NCBI RefSeq assembly: GCF_001038625.1
Contig: NZ_CP011803.1
Location: 3,596,001 to 3,660,000 of the forward strand
Direction of reading: 5' to 3'
DNA length: 64,000 nt
Origin: Clostridium carboxidivorans P7
Lineage (GTDB): Bacteria > Bacillota > Clostridia > Clostridiales > Clostridiaceae
Below the pieces are notes generated by a model that ran no database searches, was not told where the DNA came from, and saw nothing but the letters and a program-made list of their open reading frames with translations. Positions within the stretch are counted from its first letter, which is position 1; every line of letters starts with the position of its first letter. Both the position numbers and the translations under genes were made by a program. Positions 47,566 to 57,354 of this stretch are shown here, one piece after another.

Positions 47566-48420
47566 TTATTGTTTCACATCTATTTTGTTTTTAGGTACAA
47601 CTATAAGAACTTTCTCAAGTTTATTAAAATCAACATAAGGTTTAATTACAGCATTTTTCATTACCTTACCCTTATCATCTTCTATTTCCGTTACAGAACC
47701 TATCCTGATACCCTTAGGATAATTCCCTATATCGTCAGTTGTAGCACCAGACGTTACAATTGCATCTCCAACTTTTATCTTAGAATCTTGAGGAAGGTAA
47801 TATAATTTTGCAAGCAATCTATTATTAGTATCTTTATACCCTCTAACTATACCATTTTCATTAGTACTCTCCACGATACCACTTACTGCAATATTTTCAT
47901 TGCCTAATGTTTGAATGATAGCCCAATTACTACCTACAGAAGTTACCTGACCTACTAATCCTTCTGCTGTTATAGCTATACGCTGCTTTTCTATACCATC
48001 CTTACTTCCCTTGTTTATATAAAACTGATCCAACATTCCATTTCCACTTTTTCCTATTATGTCACAGCCTATATAATTATAATCTGAATTTTGCTCTTTA
48101 AAATTGAGCATATTTTTTAATTCTGTATTTTGACTTTTAATTGAATCATATTCTATAAGTTTGCTTTCTAATTCGTTATTTTTCTTTTTTAAATCTTCAT
48201 TTTCTTTTTTTACACTAGAAAAACTAAAAATAAAACTCACCGATTGTTTTATTTTACTATTAAAGTTATATATACCACCTTGAACTGAATTAAAAGTAAA
48301 ACCTATGCCATTACCCAAAAAAAACATTTTATCTCTCTTGATACTTTGTGAAATTAAAACTAAAAATGTAACTGACAGTACTACAATAGCTACCGCCAGT
48401 TTATTTCTAAAAATCTTCAT
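47566..48420 (-). CDS. mreC: Rod shape-determining protein MreC
   Basis: 284 aa. One N-terminal membrane segment (about 8-25), a coiled coil (about 65-98, SSVKKENEDLKKKNNELESK) and the MreC beta domains with DQFYINKGSKDGI, GLVGQVTSVGSNWAIIQTL and VTSGATTDDIGNYPKGIRIG. It organises MreB, MreD and PBP2 at the membrane. 12 bp from mreB. Confidence 0.95.
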   Translation of the reverse strand: MKIFRNKLAVAIVVLSVTFLVLISQSIKRDKMFFLGNGIGFTFNSVQGGIYNFNSKIKQSVSFIFSFSSVKKENEDLKKKNNELESKLIEYDSIKSQNTELKNMLNFKEQNSDYNYIGCDIIGKSGNGMLDQFYINKGSKDGIEKQRIAITAEGLVGQVTSVGSNWAIIQTLGNENIAVSGIVESTNENGIVRGYKDTNNRLLAKLYYLPQDSKIKVGDAIVTSGATTDDIGNYPKGIRIGSVTEIEDDKGKVMKNAVIKPYVDFNKLEKVLIVVPKNKIDVKQ

Positions 48421-48432
48421 AACTTATATATA

Positions 48433-49464
<1,032 letters not shown>

Positions 49465-50151
49465 TTACAATATTCCTTTTTCTTTTAAGCTAATATACCT
49501 TCCATTACCTATAATTAAGTGGTCTAGTAATTCTATACCCAAAAGTTTGCCACATTCCTTTAATCTATTTGTTACATTTATATCCTCATTGCTAGGTTGT
49601 GGGTCCCCTGAAGGATGATTATGACACACAATTATAAAAGCACTATTTTTTCTTATAGCATCACAAAACACTTCCCTTGGATGAACTATAGATGAATTCA
49701 AACTTCCAACGGAAACATCCTTAATAAACAATACAACATTCTTTGTATTTAACATAATAACCTTTAGGTGCTCCTGCTTAAAATTTTTCATCTCGTCCAT
49801 AACAAGTGCTGCTGCATCCCTAGGTTTAGACACCTTATAGTCATTACCATCTCTGTAAGATTTAAATCTTTTAGAAATCTCCAATAAAGCCATAAGTTGT
49901 GCTGCTTTTGCTTCTCCAATACCGCTGAGACTCATAAAATCTTCTGCCGTTGACTTTAAAAGACCATTTAAGCCTCCAGTTTCCTTTATAATTCTGTTAC
50001 TTAAGCTCAATACATTTTCTTTCTTAGTTCCAGAGCTTAATATTATCGCTAACAGTTCAGCATTTGATAAGCTTTGTGTACCATACCTTAATAATCTTTC
50101 TCTAGGCCTTTCATTTTCAGGTAAATCCATAATTTTCAATGTTTGTTCCAT
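49465..50151 (-). CDS. radC: RadC family JAMM-domain protein
   Basis: 228 aa. Helix-hairpin-helix-like N-terminus (FMSLSGIGEAKAAQLMAL) and a JAMM/MPN metal-binding domain with HNHPSGDPQPSNED. Despite the name a DNA repair role is doubtful. The maf-radC-mreB order is conserved in Firmicutes. Confidence 0.93.
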   Translation of the reverse strand: MEQTLKIMDLPENERPRERLLRYGTQSLSNAELLAIILSSGTKKENVLSLSNRIIKETGGLNGLLKSTAEDFMSLSGIGEAKAAQLMALLEISKRFKSYRDGNDYKVSKPRDAAALVMDEMKNFKQEHLKVIMLNTKNVVLFIKDVSVGSLNSSIVHPREVFCDAIRKNSAFIIVCHNHPSGDPQPSNEDINVTNRLKECGKLLGIELLDHLIIGNGRYISLKEKGIL

Positions 50152-50165
50152 TAATTATACTCCTT

Positions 50166-50741
50166 CTATAGATTTACCCCCATCCCTCTTAACATTTTTG
50201 ACAACTTATTCAAAGGAAGCCCTACAACATTATAATAGCAACCGTGAATTTCTTCAACAAAAATTCCTCCATACCCTTGAATGCCATAAGAACCAGCTTT
50301 GTCTTTATGTTCTCCTGTTTCTATGTATTTTTTTATTTGTTCATCTGACATTGGTGAAAATTTCACTTTTGTACAGACAAAATCTCTCTTTATGTTTCCT
50401 GACGTACTATCTAATACAGCTAATCCTGAATACACTTCATGCACATTACCACTTAACATTTTAAGGGTATTAAAAGCATCTTCATCATCCTTAGGTTTTC
50501 CAAGTATTTTTCCATTAAAAGACACAATGGTATCACAACCTATAATTATAGCTTGGTTTTTCACCCTGCTTTTAACTCCCAATGCCTTTCCTTCGGCTAT
50601 ATCCATTACATAAAGACCACAATCATCCTTAAATTTAATAGTATTTTCGTCAAAATCACTTATTATCACATTAAAATCATTTGTTAATCTTTTTATCAGT
50701 TCCTGTCTTCTAGCGGAAGCTGATGCTAAAATAATCTCCAT
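50166..50741 (-). CDS. maf: Maf family nucleotide pyrophosphatase
   Basis: 191 aa. Family motifs are [15 protein letters not shown] at the N-terminus, [20 protein letters not shown], and [19 protein letters not shown]. Hydrolyses dTTP/UTP or modified nucleotides to monophosphates; linked to septum arrest in Bacillus. 14 bp from radC. Confidence 0.94.
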   Translation of the reverse strand: MEIILASASARRQELIKRLTNDFNVIISDFDENTIKFKDDCGLYVMDIAEGKALGVKSRVKNQAIIIGCDTIVSFNGKILGKPKDDEDAFNTLKMLSGNVHEVYSGLAVLDSTSGNIKRDFVCTKVKFSPMSDEQIKKYIETGEHKDKAGSYGIQGYGGIFVEEIHGCYYNVVGLPLNKLSKMLRGMGVNL

Positions 50742-50753
50742 CGTATCCCTTCT

Positions 50754-51014
50754 TTAACGTCTTTTATATAATATTATAGCCATAATAATACCAATTATAG
50801 TCATAACATTAATATTAAAGTTTAGTCCTAAAGTTACAATCATGACTTTAAGATTTAATGAAATTGGTGTAGACGTTCCTATAGCATAAGAATTTTTCAA
50901 AAAACTTAAAAAGCTTAAATTATTTCCTAGTATGTCACCTATAAGGCTTCCGCATACTGCTCCTAGAAATATTATAAACCACAAAAAACCTATACCTTTT
51001 TCAGCCCCTCTCAA
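50754..51014 (-). CDS. DUF4321 membrane protein
   Basis: 86 aa with two hydrophobic segments (about 7-27 and 60-82) and a GxxxGSLIGD motif after the first. Start is TTG 51014 with AGGGGAT upstream. This small family regularly precedes maf in clostridia; function unknown. Confidence 0.8.
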   Translation of the reverse strand: MRGAEKGIGFLWFIIFLGAVCGSLIGDILGNNLSFLSFLKNSYAIGTSTPISLNLKVMIVTLGLNFNINVMTIIGIIMAIILYKRR

Positions 51015-51150
51015 AATAAATCCCCTGCCTTAATTATATATCTAATATAGTTTATCATTTAATAAAAACATAAACAAGTCTATATAGTATTGTTTAAAAA
51101 AAATTTTAATATAACAGATTAAAATATAATTAATTTTATAATTTTATCTT

Positions 51151-51190
51151 TAAAAAAAAGATTTAAATAATGAAATCCATTATTCAAATC
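51151..51190 (-). terminator. Terminator of the SPOR-like gene
   Basis: GATTT-A-AATAATG / CATTATT-C-AAATC with loop AAATC (one mismatch), then TTTTTTTT on the minus strand. Confidence 0.75.
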
Positions 51191-51211
51191 CTTTATAATT
51201 TATAATTCAAA

Positions 51212-51940
51212 CTATTTATTAATACCTACTTTTTTTAAAATTTGATATAAATAAATATAATTTTCTGCTGCTTTATCTTTAGAAATTTCCTTTGGCATTT
51301 TATTTACATCATCTTTAAGTTGTTTTAATACAGCTATATTTTTACCTTGATTATTTTCATTATTAAGGGATGAACACCACTTTTTAAGTTCTGATGTCTG
51401 TATAGCTTTAACATCTTTTTCTGAAAGTTTATTTAGTATTTGTATATTAGCACTTACAATTTCAGCTATTTCCGCATCACACACATTATCTTTATTTATT
51501 GTAAATAACATTTTAGAATTATCCACTTTTGCATCATTAAGAGATTTTATAATTTTCTCACCTTGGTCCTCAACGTATATGCCAAGCAGCACTCTTGTTT
51601 TATTGTCTTCAGTCACAGTAAATGGACTTCCATAAGCATTCAATAAATTTTTTTCTACTTCTGCATTTTCTTTATTTGCATATATTCCTCCTTGTATGAC
51701 TATAAACTTAGCTGCCTGAGTGCTATTTTGGTTTGTTACATTCTGCACATTACTTTTACTAACAGAGTTTTTTCCAGTGCTTGTCTCATTTTTCAAGCTC
51801 TTTCCACCATTATAGTTTCCTGAAAAAAGTTTAAAGATTATAGTTCCAAATAAGAAAGCTAAAACAAGTACCAATAATACCAGTAGAATAAAAGTCTTGC
51901 CATTATTTTTGTTTTTTAAATCATATCGTGTGTATTTCAT
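51212..51940 (-). CDS. Membrane-anchored SPOR-like domain protein
   Basis: 242 aa. Basic N-terminus, one membrane segment (about 16-40, FILLVLLVLVLAFLFGTII), an Asn/Ser/Thr-rich linker (about 45-78) and a SPOR-like repeat (AKFIVIQGGIYANKENAE, then TRVLLGIYVEDQGEK). SPOR domains bind denuded septal glycan. The C-terminal ~100 residues are helical and not recognised. AGGGGTGAG precedes the ATG. A terminator separates it from the maf group. Confidence 0.72.
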   Translation of the reverse strand: MKYTRYDLKNKNNGKTFILLVLLVLVLAFLFGTIIFKLFSGNYNGGKSLKNETSTGKNSVSKSNVQNVTNQNSTQAAKFIVIQGGIYANKENAEVEKNLLNAYGSPFTVTEDNKTRVLLGIYVEDQGEKIIKSLNDAKVDNSKMLFTINKDNVCDAEIAEIVSANIQILNKLSEKDVKAIQTSELKKWCSSLNNENNQGKNIAVLKQLKDDVNKMPKEISKDKAAENYIYLYQILKKVGINK

Positions 51941-52020
51941 TTTCTCACCCCTAAATTAAATGTTTCTATAATATTAATATTTAGGCATGAGAAAATTTAT
52001 TCCTATTATAAATCATGTTT

Positions 52021-52518
52021 CTATCTTTTCATAATTATCATATCCTTATATTCACCATGAATACTATAAAAGTTTTTTACTAACCTTATGCTCACAAACC
52101 CTAAGTCTTTCCAAAAGTCTATACTTTTCTTATCTTCCTTCATCATTCTAATAAAAAATGTATTAATACCATACTCATCGGAAAAATACTTCATAATCTT
52201 TTTTGCAGTTAAACTATTAAGTTCTGTATTTCTATAATTGTCATTAATATAGAAATACCATATCCATGCTTCACTTGGATTTTTAAATTCTAATCTTCCT
52301 TTTAAAATACCTATTAATTTTAAGTTTTGATTTATTTTCAAAAAAAATTCACATTCACTAATATAACTCTCCAAAAATCTTTCTCTCAAATCATTTAAAT
52401 CAGTTTCTTCCTTAAAAAAGCTTTTTTGACATTCCATCCACTTTTGAACCTGCGGCAAATCTTCTTCATTTATATTGGATATTTCTATATCATCAAATTG
52501 TATATGAACATCTAGCAT
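52021..52518 (-). CDS. GNAT family N-acetyltransferase
   Basis: 165 aa. Weak GNAT fold: ISNINEEDLPQVQKWMECQ at the N-terminus, AWIWYFYINDNYRNTELNSL in the acetyl-CoA-binding position (RNTEL in place of RGxGxG/A) and SIDFWKDLGFVSIRLVKNFYS near the C-terminus. GAGGTGAG precedes the ATG. Substrate unknown. Confidence 0.7.
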   Translation of the reverse strand: MLDVHIQFDDIEISNINEEDLPQVQKWMECQKSFFKEETDLNDLRERFLESYISECEFFLKINQNLKLIGILKGRLEFKNPSEAWIWYFYINDNYRNTELNSLTAKKIMKYFSDEYGINTFFIRMMKEDKKSIDFWKDLGFVSIRLVKNFYSIHGEYKDMIIMKR

Positions 52519-52667
52519 AAACTCACCTCTTTTATCCCTTTAAAACTCTGTTTACTTTAGAAATTCTACATTGAGTTTTAAATTCCTTTTATTATAAAAA
52601 AAGCTGTAAACTTTTACTTTAAAATATGGTATCATAATTATAGATTTTTCTGGGGGGGAATGTTTTT

Positions 52668-54071
52668 ATGATAAGCATATCAGACAATGAAACTTATTCT
52701 AACTTACTAATTTTTAAATTTAAAAATTTTGAAATGGAGTATCCTGAAAACATCAAATCAATATTACGCTTTAGTGAAAATACTGGAGAAAATAAAGAAC
52801 TGGAGTGCATTAATACTTTAGGAAAGTGCAGATATAAAAATATTTTTGTACTTGGAATAGGCACTACAGAAGAATTCAATTCAGTAAAACTTTTCAAAAC
52901 TTTAGGCGATGCCATATTAAAACTAAAAAATTCATTATCAGAACTAGATATATTACCTACTTTTCCAAATGATTTTAACTATACTATAGGTGAAAGCCTT
53001 CAAATCGCTTTATATAAATACACTGGAATAAAAAAAGTAGAAAATAAAATAAAGCTTCAAAACATAAACATAATTTCAAAATATAAAGATTCTATAAACA
53101 AAGGTTTAATCATAGGACACAGCATTAATTATTCACGTCAACTAGTTAACATGCCAAGTAATTATGTAACTCCAAAATATATTGTTCAGCAAGCTGAAAA
53201 TATTGCTAGAAGTGAAAATTTAGATATCCAAATACTAGACAAATATATGCTAAAACAATTAGGTATGAATTGTATATGCAGCGTTGGAAAAGGAAGCATC
53301 CATAATCCTCGTCTTATAATCATGCAATATTTTGGTAATCCTAGAGATAAGAAAATTTTATCATTGATCGGTAAAGGAGTTACTTTTGATTCTGGTGGTA
53401 TTTCACTAAAGCCTTCAAAAGGAATGGAAGATATGATATCAGACATGGCAGGTGCTGCATCTGTTTTATGCGTAATGGAATGCATATCCAAACTTAAACC
53501 TAAAAAGAACATAATTGCCTTAATTCCAGTAGTAGAAAATATGCCTTCTGGAAGTGCATATAAGCCCGGTGATGTAATAATTACATACAGTGGCAAAACT
53601 GTTGAAGTAGTAAATACAGATGCTGAAGGAAGGCTTATCTTGTGTGATGCAATATCCTATGCAAAGGAACTTGGATCTACAACTATAATAGATATAGCTA
53701 CACTTACAGGCTCTTGTGCTAATTTTTTGGGAAACATTAATATAGGTCTTTTAAGTAATTCTAACGAACTTGCACATGATATTATAAAATGCGGAAAAAA
53801 TGTTGGAGAAAATTTTTGGAGACTCCCTAACAATATTGAATATATGAATGAATTGAAATCAGATGCAGCAGATATTAAAAATACTTCAACAAAATGTGGT
53901 GCTATATTAGGCGGTATGTTTTTACAAAGCTTCTGTGAAGATATAAACTTTGCTCACATTGACATAGCTGGCTCTGCTTATAGTTCCAAACCTTCATCCC
54001 CTTATGACAAAGGTGCTAATGCATTGCCAACAAGAACACTTATAGAATATATTATGGAAAGTAATAAATAG
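52668..54071 (+). CDS. pepA: M17 leucyl aminopeptidase (PepA)
   Basis: Cytosolic two-metal aminopeptidase, 467 aa. The N-terminal domain (to about 150) is poorly conserved. The catalytic domain carries GKGVTFDSGGISLKPS (metal ligands Lys, Asp), DMAGAASVLC and the signature NTDAEGRLILCDA. GGGGGGG lies before the ATG. Plus strand, monocistronic and facing the MITE. Confidence 0.93.
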   Translation: MISISDNETYSNLLIFKFKNFEMEYPENIKSILRFSENTGENKELECINTLGKCRYKNIFVLGIGTTEEFNSVKLFKTLGDAILKLKNSLSELDILPTFPNDFNYTIGESLQIALYKYTGIKKVENKIKLQNINIISKYKDSINKGLIIGHSINYSRQLVNMPSNYVTPKYIVQQAENIARSENLDIQILDKYMLKQLGMNCICSVGKGSIHNPRLIIMQYFGNPRDKKILSLIGKGVTFDSGGISLKPSKGMEDMISDMAGAASVLCVMECISKLKPKKNIIALIPVVENMPSGSAYKPGDVIITYSGKTVEVVNTDAEGRLILCDAISYAKELGSTTIIDIATLTGSCANFLGNINIGLLSNSNELAHDIIKCGKNVGENFWRLPNNIEYMNELKSDAADIKNTSTKCGAILGGMFLQSFCEDINFAHIDIAGSAYSSKPSSPYDKGANALPTRTLIEYIMESNK

Positions 54072-54112
54072 AACAGCCTCGATTTATAAGCAAATTGCAA
54101 CGGAACTTTTTC

Positions 54113-54307
54113 AGAGGACAGAGGACAATTGACAGAGGACAGTGAAGGATGATTTTCCTACGCTGCGCTGCGGAAAATCTTAAATTAAATTTTTGATGAC
54201 TCGTTTCGCTAAAGCAAAACATTGCTGATTTATATAAATTTAAAGATTCTTTTGCGTTAGCAAAAAATCAACCTTCACTGTCCTCTGTCCTCTGTCAATT
54301 GTCCTCT
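54113..54307. repeat. MITE-like palindromic element
   Basis: About 195 bp between pepA and the ACT gene. The left end is AGAGGAC AGAGGAC AATTGAC AGAGGAC AGTGAAGG; the right end is its inverted complement, but with one heptamer outside AATTGAC and two inside. Inside are small hairpins (GATTTTCC/GGAAAATC at about 54151-54179, TTTTGC/GCAAAA near 54250-54265). No ORF. Such AATTGAC/AGAGGAC elements recur in clostridial genomes (recall). Confidence 0.8.
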
Positions 54308-54319
54308 TAAAATTTCTTT

Positions 54320-54757
54320 CTATTCTACTGCTACTAAATCCACTCTTATAACACCTTTAATTGTTTTAAGTTCTTCAATCAAATCATTAATTTCAGTTTC
54401 TACTTTTGATGCATCAAAAGTTATGGTAACGCTTGCTGCATTATTTATAGGAATATCTTGATTAATAGTAAGTATATTTCCTTTTCTTAAAGCTATCCCA
54501 TCTAGTATTTTTGATAAAGTACCTGCTTCATGAGCAAGAACTAAACCTATAGTAACTTTATGACCAGTTATTCCTTCTGATAACGTAAATACACAATCTT
54601 TATATTTATAGTAAGTACTTCTACTTATACCAACCTGCTTTACTCCTTCAGAAATGTCCTTTACTTTGCCAGTTCTCAACAATTCTTTAAGCTTAACAAC
54701 TTTTATAAATACCTCTGGAAGAATTTTTGTGTCAATTATCAAATGCTTATTATTCAT
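54320..54757 (-). CDS. ACT domain-containing protein (PheB/UPF0735 type)
   Basis: 145 aa from ATG 54757 (MNNKHLIIDTKILPEVF) with GAGGGG upstream. An N-terminal helix-turn-helix-like part (LLRTGKVKDISEGVKQVGISRSTYYKYK split over residues 28-56) is followed by a C-terminal ACT domain (about 68-145, KVTIGLVLAHEAGTLSKIL). This family is often linked to phenylalanine/homoserine genes and may be an amino-acid-sensing regulator. Monocistronic; the MITE abuts its 3' end. Confidence 0.85.
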   Translation of the reverse strand: MNNKHLIIDTKILPEVFIKVVKLKELLRTGKVKDISEGVKQVGISRSTYYKYKDCVFTLSEGITGHKVTIGLVLAHEAGTLSKILDGIALRKGNILTINQDIPINNAASVTITFDASKVETEINDLIEELKTIKGVIRVDLVAVE

Positions 54758-54893
54758 AAAACCCCTCATTTCTGTTTGCTTTTAGCACACATTTGTATGT
54801 CTATAGCATAATACATTGTTATAATATTATCATAAAGAGTAAACAATTTCAACCTACAGAATATATTATTAACAAAAAACATAAATACTTTCC

Positions 54894-54937
54894 ATATCAA
54901 AATGATAAAAATATATATGTTTTTATCATTTTGATAT
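54894..54937. promoter_or_regulatory. Palindrome 1 upstream of the sigma-54 regulator
   Basis: Perfect 18-bp inverted repeat: ATATCAAAATGATAAAAA (54894-54911) and its complement (54920-54937), 8-nt centre. Each arm contains a shorter dyad TATCA-N3-TGATA. The core reappears at 55140-55179. Confidence 0.7.
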
Positions 54938-54950
54938 ATCGTACCTGCTT

Positions 54951-54997
54951 AAAAAGTACTTTAGTGCAGGATATTCCTGCACTAAAGTACTTTTTTC
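54951..54997. terminator. Perfect 20-bp terminator in the ACT/sigma-54 regulator gap
   Basis: AAAAAGTACTTTAGTGCAGG (54951-54970) pairs perfectly with 54976-54995, 5-nt loop, T runs on both sides. No gene is obviously terminated here: it lies between two divergent starts, flanked by the two palindromes. Confidence 0.8.
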
Positions 54998-55139
54998 TCT
55001 TAATAGGGTTATTTAGGTTTAGGGCTATTAAAATTTTTTCAAAACTGTATTCATATATTATATTACCATCTTTTATACTATTTATGCAAGTCCAATATTT
55101 TCCGGTATATATTTAAATTCTATGTTAATACAGCTATAG

Positions 55140-55179
55140 TTTCAAAATGATAAAAAAATTATTTTTTATCATTTTGAAA
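55140..55179. promoter_or_regulatory. Palindrome 2, adjacent to the regulator promoter
   Basis: Perfect 18-bp inverted repeat TTTCAAAATGATAAAAAA (55140-55157) and complement (55162-55179), 4-nt centre. It ends 10 bp before the -35 box of the regulator gene and shares CAAAATGATAAAAA with palindrome 1, suggesting a shared binding protein. Confidence 0.7.
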
Positions 55180-55189
55180 TAAGTTTTAT

Positions 55190-55217
55190 TTTACTTTCTC
55201 AAAATGTATGATATAAT
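55190..55217 (+). promoter_or_regulatory. Promoter of the sigma-54 regulator gene
   Basis: TTTACT (55190-55195), 16-nt spacer, TATAAT (55212-55217), about 44 bp before the ATG. Sigma-A type, not sigma-54. Confidence 0.6.
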
Positions 55218-55261
55218 AAATATTGTAATATTAGTTTTTATTTTTATATAGGGGGTAAAAT

Positions 55262-56683
55262 ATGGAGAACTTTGATTACTGGGATAATTCAAATGATATG
55301 TGTAGAATAGATATGGACAGTATATTAGAATATGATATATCTTCTTTTATACTACAAGCAATTTTTGATTCTGCAAACGAAGGATTAATTGTTACTGACG
55401 AAAATCTCTTAATAAAAAAAGTAAATATTACAACAGTTAAAATATTAGGTATAAAAGAAGAACTATTATACGAAACTTTCTTAAGTGATATATTAAAAGA
55501 AGATGTTATAAACAATTCCATACTCACAGGAGAAAGTTATTTTAATGAAGATTGCAGCTTTAACATTAATGGAAATAGAATAAGATCTATTATAAATATA
55601 ATACCTGTAAGATTAAGAGGTAAAAATATAGGGTTAGTATTGTCCTTAAGAGATACAAAAAATTTACATAAATTAGTTAATAATTTTGCAGGCTATAAAG
55701 CATCCTTCACCTTTGATGATATTATTACAAGGAACCAGCAGGTAAAGCTTTTAATAGAATCTGCAAAAAAAGCTGCTAAAACTGATTGTAATGTTTTATT
55801 AGAAGGGGAAAGTGGTACTGGCAAAGAAGTATATGCTCAGTCTATTCATAATTATAGTTCAAGGCGCAATGCTCCTTTTATAGCAGTAAATTGCGCTGCT
55901 ATACCAAGGGAGCTTGTAGAAAGCGAACTTTTTGGCTATGAAAAAGGTGCTTTTACTGGAGCAAATAAAAGTGGTTCACCTGGTAAATTTGAATTAGCTG
56001 ATGGTGGCACTATTTTTTTAGACGAAATTGGAGAATTGCCTTTTGATGTACAATCAAAGCTTTTAAGAGTACTTGATAATCTTAAAATAGTAAGAGTTGG
56101 TGGCTCTTATGAAAAAAGTATAGATGTGAGAGTTATTGCGGCTACTAATAGAATTTTAACTGAAGAAATTCAAAACAAAAACTTTAGAGGTGATCTTTAT
56201 TATAGATTAAATGTAATGAATTTGCACTTGCTTCCTCTAAGAGATAGAAAAGAAGATATAGAACTTTTAGCTCAGTATTACTTAACTAAGCTAAACATGA
56301 AAAACCCTTGTGAACCAAAATATCTAGATCCTTCTTATGTTGAAAAATTAAAAACCCATAATTTTTCAGGAAACGTACGTGAACTTAGGAATATTCTAGA
56401 GAGATCTTATTATCTTTGTGAGGATTCATTAATGACTTCAAAGCTTCTTGCAAAAATAAAAAGCGTGGTAACCCATACACACGTAATATCTGAAGATGAT
56501 GAAACTGTGCATGTTGCTCCTAGAGAAATTGTTCCTTTAGAAAAAGTAGAAGAAAGATGTATAATAGATGCTCTTAAGTTTTGTGATGGAAATGCTATAA
56601 AAGCTGCTGAACTTTTACAAATAGGCAAGGCTACCATTTACAGAAAAATAAACAAGTATGATATAAATATCAAAGTACTTTAA
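55262..56683 (+). CDS. Sigma-54-dependent transcriptional activator with PAS domain
   Basis: Enhancer-binding protein, 473 aa. PAS-like sensor (about 30-140, ANEGLIVTDENLLIKKVN). AAA+ domain with Walker A GESGTGKE at residues 182-189, GAFTGA at 229-234 (contacts sigma-54) and DEIGELPFDVQSKLLRVL. C-terminal Fis-type HTH (about 440-470, GNAIKAAELLQIGKATIYRK). GGGGGT precedes the ATG. It faces the hyt operon, converging on a shared terminator. Signal and targets are unknown; no -24/-12 promoter was found by eye in this window. Confidence 0.9.
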   Translation: MENFDYWDNSNDMCRIDMDSILEYDISSFILQAIFDSANEGLIVTDENLLIKKVNITTVKILGIKEELLYETFLSDILKEDVINNSILTGESYFNEDCSFNINGNRIRSIINIIPVRLRGKNIGLVLSLRDTKNLHKLVNNFAGYKASFTFDDIITRNQQVKLLIESAKKAAKTDCNVLLEGESGTGKEVYAQSIHNYSSRRNAPFIAVNCAAIPRELVESELFGYEKGAFTGANKSGSPGKFELADGGTIFLDEIGELPFDVQSKLLRVLDNLKIVRVGGSYEKSIDVRVIAATNRILTEEIQNKNFRGDLYYRLNVMNLHLLPLRDRKEDIELLAQYYLTKLNMKNPCEPKYLDPSYVEKLKTHNFSGNVRELRNILERSYYLCEDSLMTSKLLAKIKSVVTHTHVISEDDETVHVAPREIVPLEKVEERCIIDALKFCDGNAIKAAELLQIGKATIYRKINKYDINIKVL

Positions 56684-56688
56684 AAAAT

Positions 56689-56720
56689 CCTGCTGCTTTT
56701 TAATTTATGAAAGCAGCAGG
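56689..56720. terminator. Terminator between the regulator and the hyt operon
   Basis: Perfect 11-bp stem CCTGCTGCTTT / AAAGCAGCAGG. The minus strand continues ATTTTTT, ending the hyt operon; it probably also stops the convergent regulator transcript. Confidence 0.85.
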
Positions 56721-56760
56721 TTTAAATATCAATTTATAGTAATTAATCTACCTAATTTAA

Positions 56761-57348
56761 CTATCCAATTTGGTTCATGTTATCTAATATTTCATTTGCA
56801 TTATTTTTACGTTTTTCTTTAATCATTCTTTCCATTTCTTCATGATCTACTATTTTTAAAGCTTTTGTTGGACACACCTCTGCACAAGCTGGTCCACCTT
56901 CTCTTCCTGAACAAACATCACACTTACGTGCAACAATTCTTTCTTTTCCCTCTTGGCTAGAATTTTCATCATTAACTTTAATTTTTGCCTGAAAAACTCT
57001 TTTGCCATCCTTAAATTCTGGAATCATATCTATTGCTCCAATAGGACAAGCAACTGTACAAGTTTTGCATCCTATACACTTTCCCTCTTCTACCTGTACA
57101 TATCCATTTTTAGTACTGATAGCATCAACAGGACAAGCTTTAGCGCAAAGAGCGTCCTCGCATTGTCTGCATTGAATTGGAGCACTTACTTTTGCATTTT
57201 TTACTACGTTTAGACGAGGAAAAAATTCAATTTCTGATACTTCTGAGGTAAATATATCTTTTTTTGAGTGAGCTACAACGCAAGCTATTTCACAAGTTCT
57301 GCATCCTATACATTTAACTGGGTCCGCTACTACAAAGCAATTAGGCAT
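56761..57348 (-). CDS. hytE2: Hyt hydrogenase iron-sulfur subunit HytE2
   Basis: 195-aa ferredoxin-like electron-transfer subunit. Four cysteine groups visible: CIGCRTCEIAC, CRQCEDALCAKACP, CIGCKTCTVACP and CDVC...CAEVCP, enough for four [4Fe-4S] clusters as in HycB/HydN proteins. Similar to HytE1 in the same operon. Last gene, 6 bp after hytA, before the terminator. Name by operon order and size. Confidence 0.9.
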   Translation of the reverse strand: MPNCFVVADPVKCIGCRTCEIACVVAHSKKDIFTSEVSEIEFFPRLNVVKNAKVSAPIQCRQCEDALCAKACPVDAISTKNGYVQVEEGKCIGCKTCTVACPIGAIDMIPEFKDGKRVFQAKIKVNDENSSQEGKERIVARKCDVCSGREGGPACAEVCPTKALKIVDHEEMERMIKEKRKNNANEILDNMNQIG

Positions 57349-57354
57349 ATTTCT

